Origin: Chrysomallon squamiferum
Taxonomy: Eukaryota > Mollusca > Gastropoda > Neomphalida > Peltospiridae
DNA length: 64,000 bases
Direction: 5' to 3'
NCBI GenBank assembly: GCA_012295275.1
Contig: CM022670.1
Location: forward strand, 9,279,006-9,343,005
Part shown: piece after piece, positions 37,106 through 47,195 of the stretch
How positions within the stretch are numbered: position 1 is the first letter of the stretch
Layout of the letters: each line of letters starts with the position of its first letter
Position numbers and translations under genes: made by a program
Notes under the pieces: generated by a model
What the model was told of the DNA's origin: nothing
The model's database searches: none
The model's input: only the letters and a program-made list of their open reading frames with translations

Positions 37106-37659
37106 ATGCGAAACCACTGTCTAAATACGGTTTACGACAGACGTTTGTATGCGTCCATTGTAAAACTAAATGACGTCTGCTTTTACACTGAAAGCAAAGC
37201 TAATGTTTTGTTCAGACAACATGCAGGACACGTTGTAAATAATATCTCCCACGACACCGTCCTTGTTCGCGATAAAACAGAATTTGATGTTTGCAATACG
37301 TGCCTTGTCGGCCCAGCGTGCTAAAAACAAAACCATTTACTAAGACTTCGGTGTTGTTTTCTGTATCGATTATTGAAAAAAAAAAAAAAAAAAAAAATCA
37401 TGGCTAAATTCAGATGTATGGCTAATGTGTGTAGTTTTTTTGTTATTTATTTATTTATTTTATTTTTATTTTTTTTAAATTGTGTCTAAGTATGAAATGA
37501 TGTCACGTAAAAGAAGCTTCACGTCATTTTTTTGTTGATATTTTATTGCTGTACTTTATTGTTAGAAAAGGTTGGCGAGTAAAATAAACAGAACAATTTC
37601 GTGGAAGTATACAGAATCTGAGCTTCTTTTATTTATTTATTTATTAATTATTATTACGA

Positions 37660-37713
<54 letters not shown>

Positions 37714-37771
37714 TTGCATCATCGCGTACTAGGCACTGTATTACTATTAATTAATTACTTAATTTATTTCA

Positions 37772-37773
<2 letters not shown>

Positions 37774-37807
<34 letters not shown>

Positions 37808-37812
37808 TAATA

Positions 37813-37851
<39 letters not shown>
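37774..37851. repeat. (AAT)n-(ATT)n palindrome
   Basis: About 11 AAT units, a short centre (taatata) and about 13 ATT units, so the two halves are complementary. Confidence 0.93.
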
Positions 37852-37852
<1 letters not shown>

Positions 37853-39038
37853 AATGTATTTTTACACTTTGGAGCTATAAAAACAGAAAATTATTAACTT
37901 TAAAAAAACAAAAGAAAAAAACAACACAAAATTAATTAAAAGCTCGAAAATAATTGGAGTATATATGAAACTGATTTATAAAATAACATTTGGTATTTCT
38001 CATATATTTATAATCTTCTGATGAAACATTATACATGCTTCAGTTAGTAGCTTCATAATTTACATGAGCCAAAAGGTAGATCGGGGAAAATCCCACCGAG
38101 AAGATCGTGTCCTATGACACTGTAGCCATAATTAATTATTATTATTTTTTATTTTTTTTACTAGATTCAGAATTGAAAGAGAAAATGCATGAAAACAAGG
38201 TTTCTGTTTCTACTGCTTTATCAGAACAATCAACATTTGCTACTACTACTACTACCATTTAGTTACTGTTTCTCACAGCATCACCATCGCTATTATTACT
38301 ATTACTACTGCTACTACTACTACTACAATAACAACAACAACTAATACTAATAATATTAATCGCAACACTAATGCTGTTATACCATTATCGCAGTTTGCGC
38401 TGCGTAAAGAAAATAATTATCGGGGAAATAGTGGGTTTTTCCAGTTCTATTTTAAACGGGTTTTTTTTGAAACAGGCTTATTCGAGAGAGATATATAAAC
38501 CGTCACTTGCATTAGAAACCTACTCTGTTTACTAGACAGCAGAATTGTGAGCTACCACTGGAACTAATTCTATTTGCGAAACACTATATTAATCAGGCTC
38601 GATTATTTGAAAAATACAGGTAACTGAAAGAGACAGAAGAAAAGAAGTAAAAAAACAAAACAAAACAAACAGGATTCGCTTTAAGCAAAAACATTTCGAC
38701 TGATTTATTTAGTGCTAGAAACACCAGAGACTGGATTGTCGAAGGAATAAGAACCAAGATTTTCTTTGTTTCTTTTTTAAAACTGTTCTGTGAAGTGTGC
38801 ACCTGCAGAAAATCGTGGAATTATCTATAAAATATCTATTTTGACAAGCCTCGTTTATGGATATTTAATCTGCAAATAAAAGAAAAGAAAACTACTTTAC
38901 AACTACTTTACGGAAATATACTTCTTCAATAGCTGGGAAAGATTCCTGGGTATAAAGTCATTTAAAAAAATAAAAAATTTTTTTTTTTTTAATAATATTG
39001 ATAACTATAACATAAATTAAAAATAAGAAAGTAAAAAC

Positions 39039-39902
39039 ATGTTACACGTGACTGAAGCAGAGAAAATCGAAACTAGAATAAGTTCTTTTCGAGGACTGTC
39101 GACAAAAAAATCAGCTGTCATCAGACTGGCAGTTGCAGGATTCCGGTACACCGGATACAAGTCCGATAAAGTCGCATGCGACACCTGTGGAATCGAATTA
39201 CAACACTTTCAAGAAATTGACAATGCTGTGGAAGCACATAAGCAATATTCTCCAAGATGCAGTTACATTAGAAAATGGTTTTCCAATGAGAAAAACTCAG
39301 ATCACCCTCTAGTGCAAAATCCTAAGTATCCATATTATTCGAGCTACAAAGAAAGAGTGGACACTTTTAACAGATGGCCGTACACGTCGGAACACCAGTC
39401 ACCTTCCAAGATGGCTCAAAGTGGTTTCTTTTACACGGGATCTAACGACAAAGTCGCCTGCTTTCAGTGCGGACTCCGCATTAGAAACTGGAAAGACACT
39501 GATTATCCCGCAGAATGCCATAAAAAATTGTCACCGAAGTGTCCGTTTATTAGTCAAAACTATATAAACAACACGGATGCCAAAGAAAATGAGAATCTGC
39601 AGGAAAAGCCAAGAGACAACATGAAAAATAACACAACAACAAAGAAGAGTTCATTTGCATATCAGAACTGTAGAGATATGGATCAGCACAAAAGCAGTGA
39701 CCAGAGTAATCTAACAACAGTCTCTACTAATGAAAATGTTCAAGTGGACTGGGACAGTCCTCAAGTACAAGCAGTTTTGCAGATGGGATGTAGAAAAGAT
39801 GTTATAAAACGAGCTGTAACTGAACAGTTCTTGAAAAATGGACGTGGATTTCTCAATGCTATGTCACTGTTCGAAGCAATCGCTAATGTGGAATCGTGTT
39901 GA
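39039..39902 (+). CDS. Inhibitor-of-apoptosis family protein, BIR-BIR-UBA without RING (287 aa, single exon)
   Basis: Two BIR zinc-binding domains are complete: BIR1 with Cys47, Cys50, His67, Cys74 and BIR2 with Cys141, Cys144, His161, Cys168, both in the family spacing C-x2-C-x16-H-x6-C. BIR2 has the FFYTG and CFQCGLRIRNW signatures. A polar linker (about 172-235) leads to a UBA-like domain at about 238-284 (SPQVQAVLQMGCRKDVIK). IAPs bind caspases or pro-apoptotic peptides through BIR domains and ubiquitin through UBA. A C-terminal RING, usual in XIAP and cIAP relatives, is absent, and the frame stops just after the UBA. The whole protein is in one exon. The start MLHVTEAEKIETR is the first in-frame ATG. 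It is a diverged tandem duplicate of the gene at 40889. Confidence 0.92.
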   Translation: MLHVTEAEKIETRISSFRGLSTKKSAVIRLAVAGFRYTGYKSDKVACDTCGIELQHFQEIDNAVEAHKQYSPRCSYIRKWFSNEKNSDHPLVQNPKYPYYSSYKERVDTFNRWPYTSEHQSPSKMAQSGFFYTGSNDKVACFQCGLRIRNWKDTDYPAECHKKLSPKCPFISQNYINNTDAKENENLQEKPRDNMKNNTTTKKSSFAYQNCRDMDQHKSSDQSNLTTVSTNENVQVDWDSPQVQAVLQMGCRKDVIKRAVTEQFLKNGRGFLNAMSLFEAIANVESC

Positions 39903-39914
39903 CTTTTGATGCAG

Positions 39915-40250
39915 CTGTCATCACATATAAAACTGTAGTGTCTGACTTAACACATATATGATAATATATTTATATATATTGAATAACTGAAATATATTCA
40001 GTTTTATTTATATGTTTAATATTTTTATATGTCTAAATACTGTAATAATGAAAATGAATATTAAAAGTAGAATGTGTTGAATTTTTATGTACCTGTCATC
40101 AAATATAATATTGTAGTGTCTGACTTAATACGATTTTTAATATATATATATATATATATATACTGAAATACTGAAATGTATTCAGTTTTATTTATTTGTT
40201 TAATATTATTATATATTTCAGAAAACTGTAATAATAAAAATTAGCATTAA
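39915..40250 (+). repeat. Tandem duplication of the first IAP gene's 3' flank (unit about 178 bp)
   Basis: The sequence starting ctgtcatcacatataa at 39915 recurs as ctgtcatcaaatataa at 40093, followed in both by tgtagtgtctgacttaa, a TA run, tattcagttttattta and actgtaataat. The second copy ends in AATAAA (40233-40238), a plausible poly(A) signal. Confidence 0.85.
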
Positions 40251-40265
40251 CTTTGAGAACAATTA

Positions 40266-40269
<4 letters not shown>

Positions 40270-40321
<52 letters not shown>
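40270..40321. repeat. (GA)n microsatellite
   Basis: About 26 uninterrupted GA units between the two IAP genes. Confidence 0.95.
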
Positions 40322-40325
<4 letters not shown>

Positions 40326-40888
40326 AAGAAAAAAACAATTTTGCAATAAAAGAATTTATAAATTACTTCATTTTGATTCATTTAACCATAATGTAAGGGA
40401 AATAACTCTGAAATCGTCGCGGGTCTAATGTTTATTTCTGATCTTTGTTATTTTATTTGAAATAATATTAACTGTAGTTCTCAATAAAGGCATTTGAAAA
40501 TCATCTATGTTTCATATAGTTATATTCAAACACTCAGTCACACACACACACATGCACACGCACTCACACACACATACAACTATAGTTACAGATGTTTCCC
40601 ATTGATTTTCCCCGATTCTATTTTTACTCTTTACGTGGTACTAATTAGTACGTAGTTTCGTAAACAAACAACGCTGGATTCCTGTCAAAGTACCTGTGTT
40701 CAAATCAGCGCTACTTTTAACTTTACAGCACTTTAAAATATTTCTTACTCGTTTATATATTTTTACAAATAATTTGACTCTTTAAGTTCAACAAAAAAAA
40801 ATGAAAGGTTTGCGGATTACATTTTGCGAGTTTATTTTTACTGTGCACGAAAATTGACATTGAAGCCAACAAAACTGAAGCAGAGAAA

Positions 40889-41507
40889 ATGAAAAATAGA
40901 ATCGATTCTTTTCGAGGATGGAAAGGTGCTAAAACACCAGTTCAACTGGCAGTCGCTGGTTTTCGGTACACGGGGATGGCTGATGAAGTGTTATGCGACA
41001 GCTGCGGACTTCGAGTCCACGACTGGCAAGGCGAGGACAACGCTGTCGTGATTCACAAACGACAGTCCTCGCGATGCAGCTACATAACTAAATGGTTCGA
41101 GAGTGGAGAGAGTACTGCAAGAAACAATAATGATGATGAACAGAATGAGCTTCCAGTACCGTGCCATCCCGAATATATCACTTACGAAAAACGCTTGGAA
41201 AGTTTCTTCGGATGGCCGTGTACCCCAGCTCATCAGTCGCCACCCTGTATGGCTCAGGAAGGTTTTTTCTACACGGGATCAGCGGACAGGGTTACTTGTT
41301 TTCAGTGCGGTCTGCGTCTTAGAGACTGGGATCAGTCCGATTATCCGTCAGACTGCCACAAACAGTTTGCCCCTGACTGTCCGTTTGTGAAGAGAATGGA
41401 TGCAGTCGGGAGTCATGGAACTGCAGTTTCAAAAGGAACGTCTTCTGAAATGTTAGATGAGTCTGAGAAGGATTCCCAAGCAGAAGCCAGCCCTCAGACT
41501 AACACGG
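40889..41507 (+). CDS. Second IAP gene, exon 1 (both BIR domains)
   Basis: 619 bp leaving in phase 1 at ACG G|GTAATT. Without the splice the frame would end shortly after at 41530 with only the BIR domains. Confidence 0.85.
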
Positions 41508-42063
41508 GTAATTATATAAATGTATTGTAACAGAATAGGAGTGTTGTGCTTCTTTTTTTTTTCTTTTTTTTTAAAGATCATATACCTTTTGAGTATCGTG
41601 TATCCGAAATGATTTGGGCCCGAAGTATTTCGGATTTCGGAATCTTTCGAATTTTTGAATTAGGATCTAAATGTAAATATAAATTCCATTTATGTTTCAT
41701 ATACAGCTTACACAAATAATTACCAGGATTTTATATATATGTGTGTGTGATTTTAAAAATAATTTGGTTCATAAAATAAAGTTTCTTATGCAAAACTGTA
41801 AGCATTACCTTTCCTGCTTCGAAAACGTTTCAGATTGATTGATTGATTTATTTTGTTTTATTATAATAATTTTATCAGTTTTATATCAAATTAATTTCAA
41901 CATTAAACTGCAAAGTAAATAGTTTTGAATGTATGTAATACAATAATGTAAGTTAACTATATACGTAAGTATGTATGTGAGAATATATTAATTACTTGTG
42001 ACATTTGATTCTTTTTAATTAACAATTTTCTGTTTACAGATGTTTCGTTCATTTCTTTAATTT

Positions 42064-42094
<31 letters not shown>

Positions 42095-42413
42095 TTTTTT
42101 TTTTTTTTTTCAAGCCTTAACGGTTCATAACGGTACTAAAAATACTTCGAAACCGGAACAATATTCAGAACATGGCACATCTGCCTCAACAGACGTTTTG
42201 CCTGCTACTTCTTCAAATATCCAGGCAGTCCAAGAACCAAGTATGTTTGTTAACTGGAGTAATCCTTCAGTACAGGCTGTCTTAGACATGGGTTGTCAAA
42301 GAAACATCATAGAACAAGTTACCACTGAACATATGAGAAACACTGGACAACTTTTCGCTAATGCTGTTTTACTTTATGAAGCAATCCTCGCAATGGAGTC
42401 GAAGGAATTGTAA
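40889..42413 (+). CDS. Inhibitor-of-apoptosis family protein, BIR-BIR-UBA without RING (2 exons, 305 aa)
   Basis: Exons 40889-41507 and 42115-42413 join in phase 1 (donor GTAATT, acceptor ttttcaag). BIR1 has Cys36, Cys39, His56, Cys63; BIR2 has Cys137, Cys140, His157, Cys164, again in the family spacing. The linker (about 170-252) is Ser/Thr/Glu-rich, and a UBA-like domain follows at about 254-300 (NPSVQAVLDMGCQRNIIE). No RING follows. The frame ahead of the ATG reads TEAEK as in the sister gene but meets a stop upstream with no further ATG, so the start is MKNRIDSFRGW. The two proteins align along their length, most closely in BIR2, which shows tandem duplication. A donor-like GTAAAT overlaps the stop codon, so splicing to a distant exon cannot be fully excluded, but no RING-coding sequence was seen downstream. 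Confidence 0.9.
41591..41835 (+). mobile_element. Tigger/pogo-like DNA transposon remnant
   Basis: Contains the alternating tccgaaatg, gtatttcggatttcggaat pattern and, about 80 bases on, ccatttatgtttcatataca then cttacacaaataatt and caaaactg. This order recalls the ends of Tigger/MER2-type elements known from vertebrates. It lies wholly inside the intron of the second IAP gene. The identification is from memory. Confidence 0.45.
42115..42413 (+). CDS. Second IAP gene, exon 2 (linker end and UBA)
   Basis: 299 bp after a long T-rich acceptor tract. Frame begins ALTVHNGTKNTSK and ends LLYEAILAMESKEL with TAA. Confidence 0.87.
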
Positions 42414-42570
42414 ATTTTATATAAAACAAATCTGATGGTCAATTACAGTCCGAAATTAAAAATGAAGAACACAATGAGATAGTTTTAATTAAACTCACAG
42501 GCAAATTATGGACAGGGAGGATGAGAAAGCAAACGATATGTGACGTCAGTTACTTGCTGTAGTTTGCGGG

Positions 42571-42605
<35 letters not shown>

Positions 42606-43332
42606 CAATTCTTTCACAAGATAATTCTTTTTGACACATGCTTTATAGCCATTTGAAAAGAAAATTAATAAATATTATCAAAGGACTATAATACTAATAA
42701 TTAAAATAACTGTTGTTTTATACTTTTATTATTATTACTTATTTATTTATTTATTTATTTTACGGCAAGGCGCCAGTAATACTAATTTTATAGCTCTGTT
42801 CTATGAGCACATACAAGATGCATAACCATTCAGTATTTTTTTGTTCTAGATTTTGAAAAAGAAATTAATTTTTAAAAATACAAAAAATCGAGTCAGTATA
42901 TTATATTTAAAAGGAAGCATCATACTCAGAACATTATATTAAAAAACAAGAAGAAGAACAACAAAACTACCCCAAAACACAAATTTTTCTTACCTACATT
43001 ATACTGTTATATACTTACGATCTACTCGAAAATCCAGTTCCATTTATCATTTTCTGGACGATTAATGGAGATACCAAGAACGTTAACTCGTGCGGCGTCA
43101 CTTTTTCGTGGGTCGCTTCATCCTGCTCATCGTAATTAACAAAATTAATTGATTGACTTACTTGTTTTATAAAAAATTTATATTAATTATCCGTAGTTGA
43201 TAAAATATGTTGTTTGTTTGTTTTCTTCAATGGTGTACCTTCGTATTGTTTTATTATTTTTCAATACTATTTGTTTATTTAAATCACCAGCTTAACTTTT
43301 TATTTTATATTGTTTGGCAATATTCTCTTCTT

Positions 43333-43371
<39 letters not shown>

Positions 43372-45099
43372 TCTCTCTTTTTCCTTTTTCTTTCTTTGTT
43401 TCTTGTTTATTATTATTATTATTATTTTTTTTTTTTTTTTTTTTTTTTTTGATTAATGATAAATAATTTTTATTAGCAACGTCTGATTATTTTGATTTAA
43501 AGTTCTTTCTTCTTTTTTCATCTAGACTTAGATAAATGTTACTATCGAAAATTTAAAAAAAACAGCTTGTAACAAAAAAACCCATTTATTTTGATGTGTA
43601 TTTTATTGTGTTTTTTTGTTTTTTTGTTGTTGTTGTTGTTTGGTTTTTTGTATTTTTGGTTGTTGTTTTTTATCGGCCATAACAAGTGAATAAAATTTAT
43701 TTAATTTCTTTGGACTCTAATATAAAAATTCACAGACGTACAAATTAACAAACACACATTTTTAATCGAAAATTAGTCAGTTAAGATATTTCAAGATATT
43801 TCTAGGCGTGTAACCCACCCAAACACACACCAAACATTTCTGAGTATTTATGTAATTACCAGACAGATTTATAATAATAATAATAATAAAGGATAAAAAG
43901 TTCTAATTAAATTATTTTAGATAAATCTTGTGAGGTATGTAAATATACGATGCTCCACTTGTAATTTATTGACCCAGAGATGATGATCTCACTCTCAAAA
44001 AATGAGTTTCTGTGTATTTTATATTTTCCCTACATAAGATAATCAATCATGTAAATGTGTGTATATGTGGCTTAGTCAGCGAATTTTAGAGCTAGCGATT
44101 AAAACAAATAACTACAAATATCACACAGCAGGTCCCTATACAGATGTTTATATTGTGGGAGTGCGTAATCGTTGCTCCAAAGGGGCCGAAGTAACAAGTG
44201 GGGGGTCCGGGATTTTTTCCCACGGACGGACCCCGATTGACTATGGGGTGTGCGTACGCATCCCTTGCAAACCAGTGCGTATTCATAGTGCTAATGGTGA
44301 ATTTTGTATGAATGATTATAAAATAGTGTCGATAATCATACATCCACGTTATTTTTCAGATATGCGAATTAACTTCTTAGATATGTGACTGTATATCTTT
44401 TCCATCAAGCACGATACCGTATAATGAATATAAGAATTAACATAATAACAGAGTGTGGTCCTTGCATGTTGTATTCTTGTAACCACTAACAAAACAAAGA
44501 GACCACGCCATAGGTTGCAAAACGCAAACCCAAACACAAACATATGAAGTCGCCTAGGTCTATCAGATATATTCAAGAAGATTACGAGTTTGAGAATTAG
44601 TACTGTATAATTCTAATATGGGGTATTTTGTACTCCGGAAACTAAGCCCTTCAACTGTTCCGAATACAGTGATCTATTTGTTTTATAACGAATGTACATC
44701 ATCATCACTGTAGTAATTGCACTAGTTTGTCCATTGCTGAGTTGTATTGCTAAAACAGTCAATGATTACGAATCGGAACCTGCTATTATTAAAGTAAAGC
44801 TAACCATTTATAAGTTTAAAAAACATTCAGTCAGTGACACAATATTTATCGTTTTCGCAAACCAATAATAACAAAAAATAAATTTAAAAATCTTGTTATT
44901 GCTGCTCTGTTCTTTTTATTAGATTTGGCATTGTTAAAGCAACTACACCGACTGAGCCTGCAGTATCTGGAAAATACATTAAATCGGAATATCTCGACCT
45001 TGGCACAAAATCTATTCGGCTTGTTCCGCAAAAACTAAAAATAGATATTGAATTCACAAACTGCTAGTATACGATGTGTAAGATTTACCTGTCGAGCAA
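42414..45099. other. Intergenic stretch, no recognised gene
   Basis: Holds the 3' flank of the second IAP gene (AATAAA near 42667), poly-A at 42577-42604, very long poly-T at 43334-43370 and 43427-43450, and a short GC-richer island at 44150-44290 with a hairpin. Open frames over that island on both strands have no recognisable domain. Confidence 0.55.
44202..44234. repeat. GC-rich hairpin ggggtccg / cggacccc
   Basis: A perfect 8-bp stem, left arm at 44202-44209 and right arm at 44227-44234, around a 17-base loop that itself contains ggga/tccc. It is unusual in this AT-rich surrounding. Confidence 0.6.
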
Positions 45100-45105
45100 G
45101 TCTCT

Positions 45106-45156
<51 letters not shown>

Positions 45157-45173
45157 GAGCCCACCCAGGGACG
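45100..45173 (+). tRNA. tRNA-Asn (anticodon GUU)
   Basis: A complete 74-base cloverleaf without intron. The acceptor stem gtctctg pairs with cagggac (one G-T), the discriminator is G73, and the D-arm has ggcgcaatcggttagcgc. The anticodon loop CTGTTAA has GTT at 45134-45136, and the T-arm contains GGTTCGAGCCC. A T run (TTTTT near 45180) just downstream can terminate RNA polymerase III. Confidence 0.96.
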
Positions 45174-46742
45174 TGCATATTTTTAAGTCTTTTGTTTAAA
45201 TTTATGTATTATTCATTTCTAAAAAGACTATCTTTTACAGAATTCTCTTTCTTGATATTTGAAACGCTATTCAATATATTATTTAATTTTTGTATATATA
45301 TTAAATCCATCTTATAAAAACATTTAATTCTAAATTAACAGTCATGATTTGGATTATTTGAAATTCTTACAATACTAATGGAATTAGGGTTAATAAATTA
45401 ACTAAAATAATTTTTGAAAGTACTTTAAGGTATGCTTCCAGTCTGATTGCTTGGTTTCGATTTTTTTATTTTTATCGAACTAAATCAATAGTCAGCTGAC
45501 ATTTAGTTTACTTAACATTAAAGAAAAAATATTTACGGAATAAAGTGGCTACTTGAAAATACGTCAAGTTTCGTGTGGTGAAATGGCGTTTCTGACAAAC
45601 AGAAAATGCTATATTCTTTCAGTAATCCAAATTGTCATAATCAAAATTTTCGAATTATCACTAATTTAACTAGTTTATTTGCTTATTAGTAGCATTTATG
45701 TCTGGCAAAATTCATTTAAAGTTCGGTTGTATGTGTTTGTTCCTCGGAAGGAAGATTTATTTATTTATTTTTTTTTTTTTTTTTTATTTCATTTATTATT
45801 TTTTTTTCTTTCTTTCTTTTTCTTTCTTTCTTTTTTTTTTTTTTTTATTTATTTTTTTTTTTTTTTTTTTGGCCTCACTATCTTATTTTTATAGATTTTA
45901 ATATATTTTCCAAAGAACTTCTGATAGAGTTTTTATGGTATTGGTTACTAGATGACATAGTTAAGAAAAACACATACCTGTGCTTTCGATACACTACCCA
46001 GTACCAGGTCAGATTTGTGTTCTATCTAAGATAACACAGCAATTCATATGTGCAATGAGCGGGCAAGACCGTGATTACACAAAGATCAATTTCTGTTGTC
46101 CGGCATAACCAGGTCCCATGTTTACCAGTATAAGTTTGTGTATAAAATCCTTAAAATTTAGATCTTGTTCTGTATCTTATAATATGTTCGGAAGGCTTTA
46201 ACTACGGTTCATTAATTAATACAGACAGACACTCTGTTGTTTTCATCCCAGCCGTCTTGTTACTTTTCAAGACTGATTCAACTTCATAAATAAATAGAAT
46301 CCAAAGAATTAAAAATAAATAGTTAAATGACATCAATTTAAATTATTAAAAATATAAATAAATACATAAATAAATATAAACTATGGTCGAAGCACTTCCA
46401 TGGCACTGATTTTATTACCAGTCAGTTTCAGGATAAAATTAATTAATATTTCTCAACAATACATATTTGTTTCACAAAATTAACATATCCTGGTTGTATC
46501 TGAACAAATTATAAGAGATAAACCTATTGCGTCTATATATTAAATAGCTACTTTAATCAGTTATAATTATAAACAAGGAATATTACGAGCCAACGTCTTT
46601 AACAAACCAGTCGTGGGACACATACAGACGGATGCATCCCAAGAGTATTAATAAGAGAATTAATAATGTAATCGATCACGCCCCCACCCTCTACAGTGCC
46701 ATTGAACTACACTTAGGCCAACTGTATTTATTTATTGATTTA

Positions 46743-46759
46743 TAATAATAATAATAATA

Positions 46760-46793
<34 letters not shown>
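46743..46793. repeat. (AAT)n-(ATT)n palindrome
   Basis: Six AAT units meet about eleven ATT units head-on. Confidence 0.92.
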
Positions 46794-46797
<4 letters not shown>

Positions 46798-46988
46798 TAC
46801 ACTCTAAATTCAAAATTATATATTCTAAAATTGCCGAACAGTAAAAAGCAAAAAAACCAACCCCCCCAAAAAAATAACAACAACAAAATTATCGATATGA
46901 TTTATTTTGCTATGGTCAGTTTGATTTATATTGCTTAAACAAATCGTTTTATATATTTATTAAGGCAAATCACAGGCATGCATTTTAA

Positions 46989-47195
46989 AAAGGAATCCGC
47001 ATCCGGTTTTGCATCCAATCCATAGTCTCGAATTGTCCAAAGTATCTCCAGACTATCGAGTCCCAGATTGCAAAAGACTTTGCCCTCCCATTTGTGATCG
47101 TCGGACTGGTGATCTTTAGTATTTGGTCAGTCATGTTGTCATTATCAGCCTTCATGATACCGAAATTGCTTTTACCAGATTGGACAGTTTATTAG
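46989..47195 (+). pseudogene. Orphan open frame ending in a transmembrane-like segment (possibly tetraspanin-like fragment or unplaced 3' exon)
   Basis: A frame of 68 codons opens after a TAA at 46986 and ends with TAG at 47195. It has no ATG at its start, codon usage is varied, and GC content is above the surroundings. It reads NCPKYLQTIESQIAKDF, then a hydrophobic run (LPFVIVGLVIFSIWSVM) and ends in PKLLLPDWTVY. A Cys followed by an amphipathic stretch and a final membrane helix recalls the C-terminal part of tetraspanins. I see no upstream exon with a convincing acceptor (only weak AG sites), so a decayed gene fragment is as likely as a true terminal exon. Confidence 0.28.

Larger units (their letters stand above)
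36443..39038. other. Intergenic stretch between divergent membrane-protein and IAP genes
   Basis: The two neighbours are transcribed away from each other. The first 200 bases should hold the leader and promoter of the minus-strand gene. Then come the 114-bp tandem repeat (36765-37105), a poly-A run (37377-37397), ATT arrays (37662-37713), an AAT/ATT palindrome (37774-37851), and the region upstream of the first IAP gene. Confidence 0.55.

Noticed and set aside
37097-37324. 75-codon open frame on the plus strand with fairly balanced codons and a Cys-containing end (CNTCLVGPAC)
   Set aside because: No recognisable domain, no splice partner, and it begins at the edge of the tandem triplication. 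It is worth a transcript check but cannot be supported as a gene.
41508-41530. Reading the second IAP frame straight through to the stop at 41530
   Set aside because: That would end the protein after BIR2 with a few intron-coded residues; the downstream exon restores a UBA that aligns with the sister gene, so splicing is preferred.
44059-44388. 109-codon plus-strand frame, with an overlapping 83-codon minus-strand frame, over the GC-richer island
   Set aside because: Frames are open on both strands because of composition; neither shows a domain, and the island looks more like a hairpin or element end.
46599-46625. accagtcgtgggacac, resembling a phrase of mollusc SINEs
   Set aside because: Too short and isolated to call an element.
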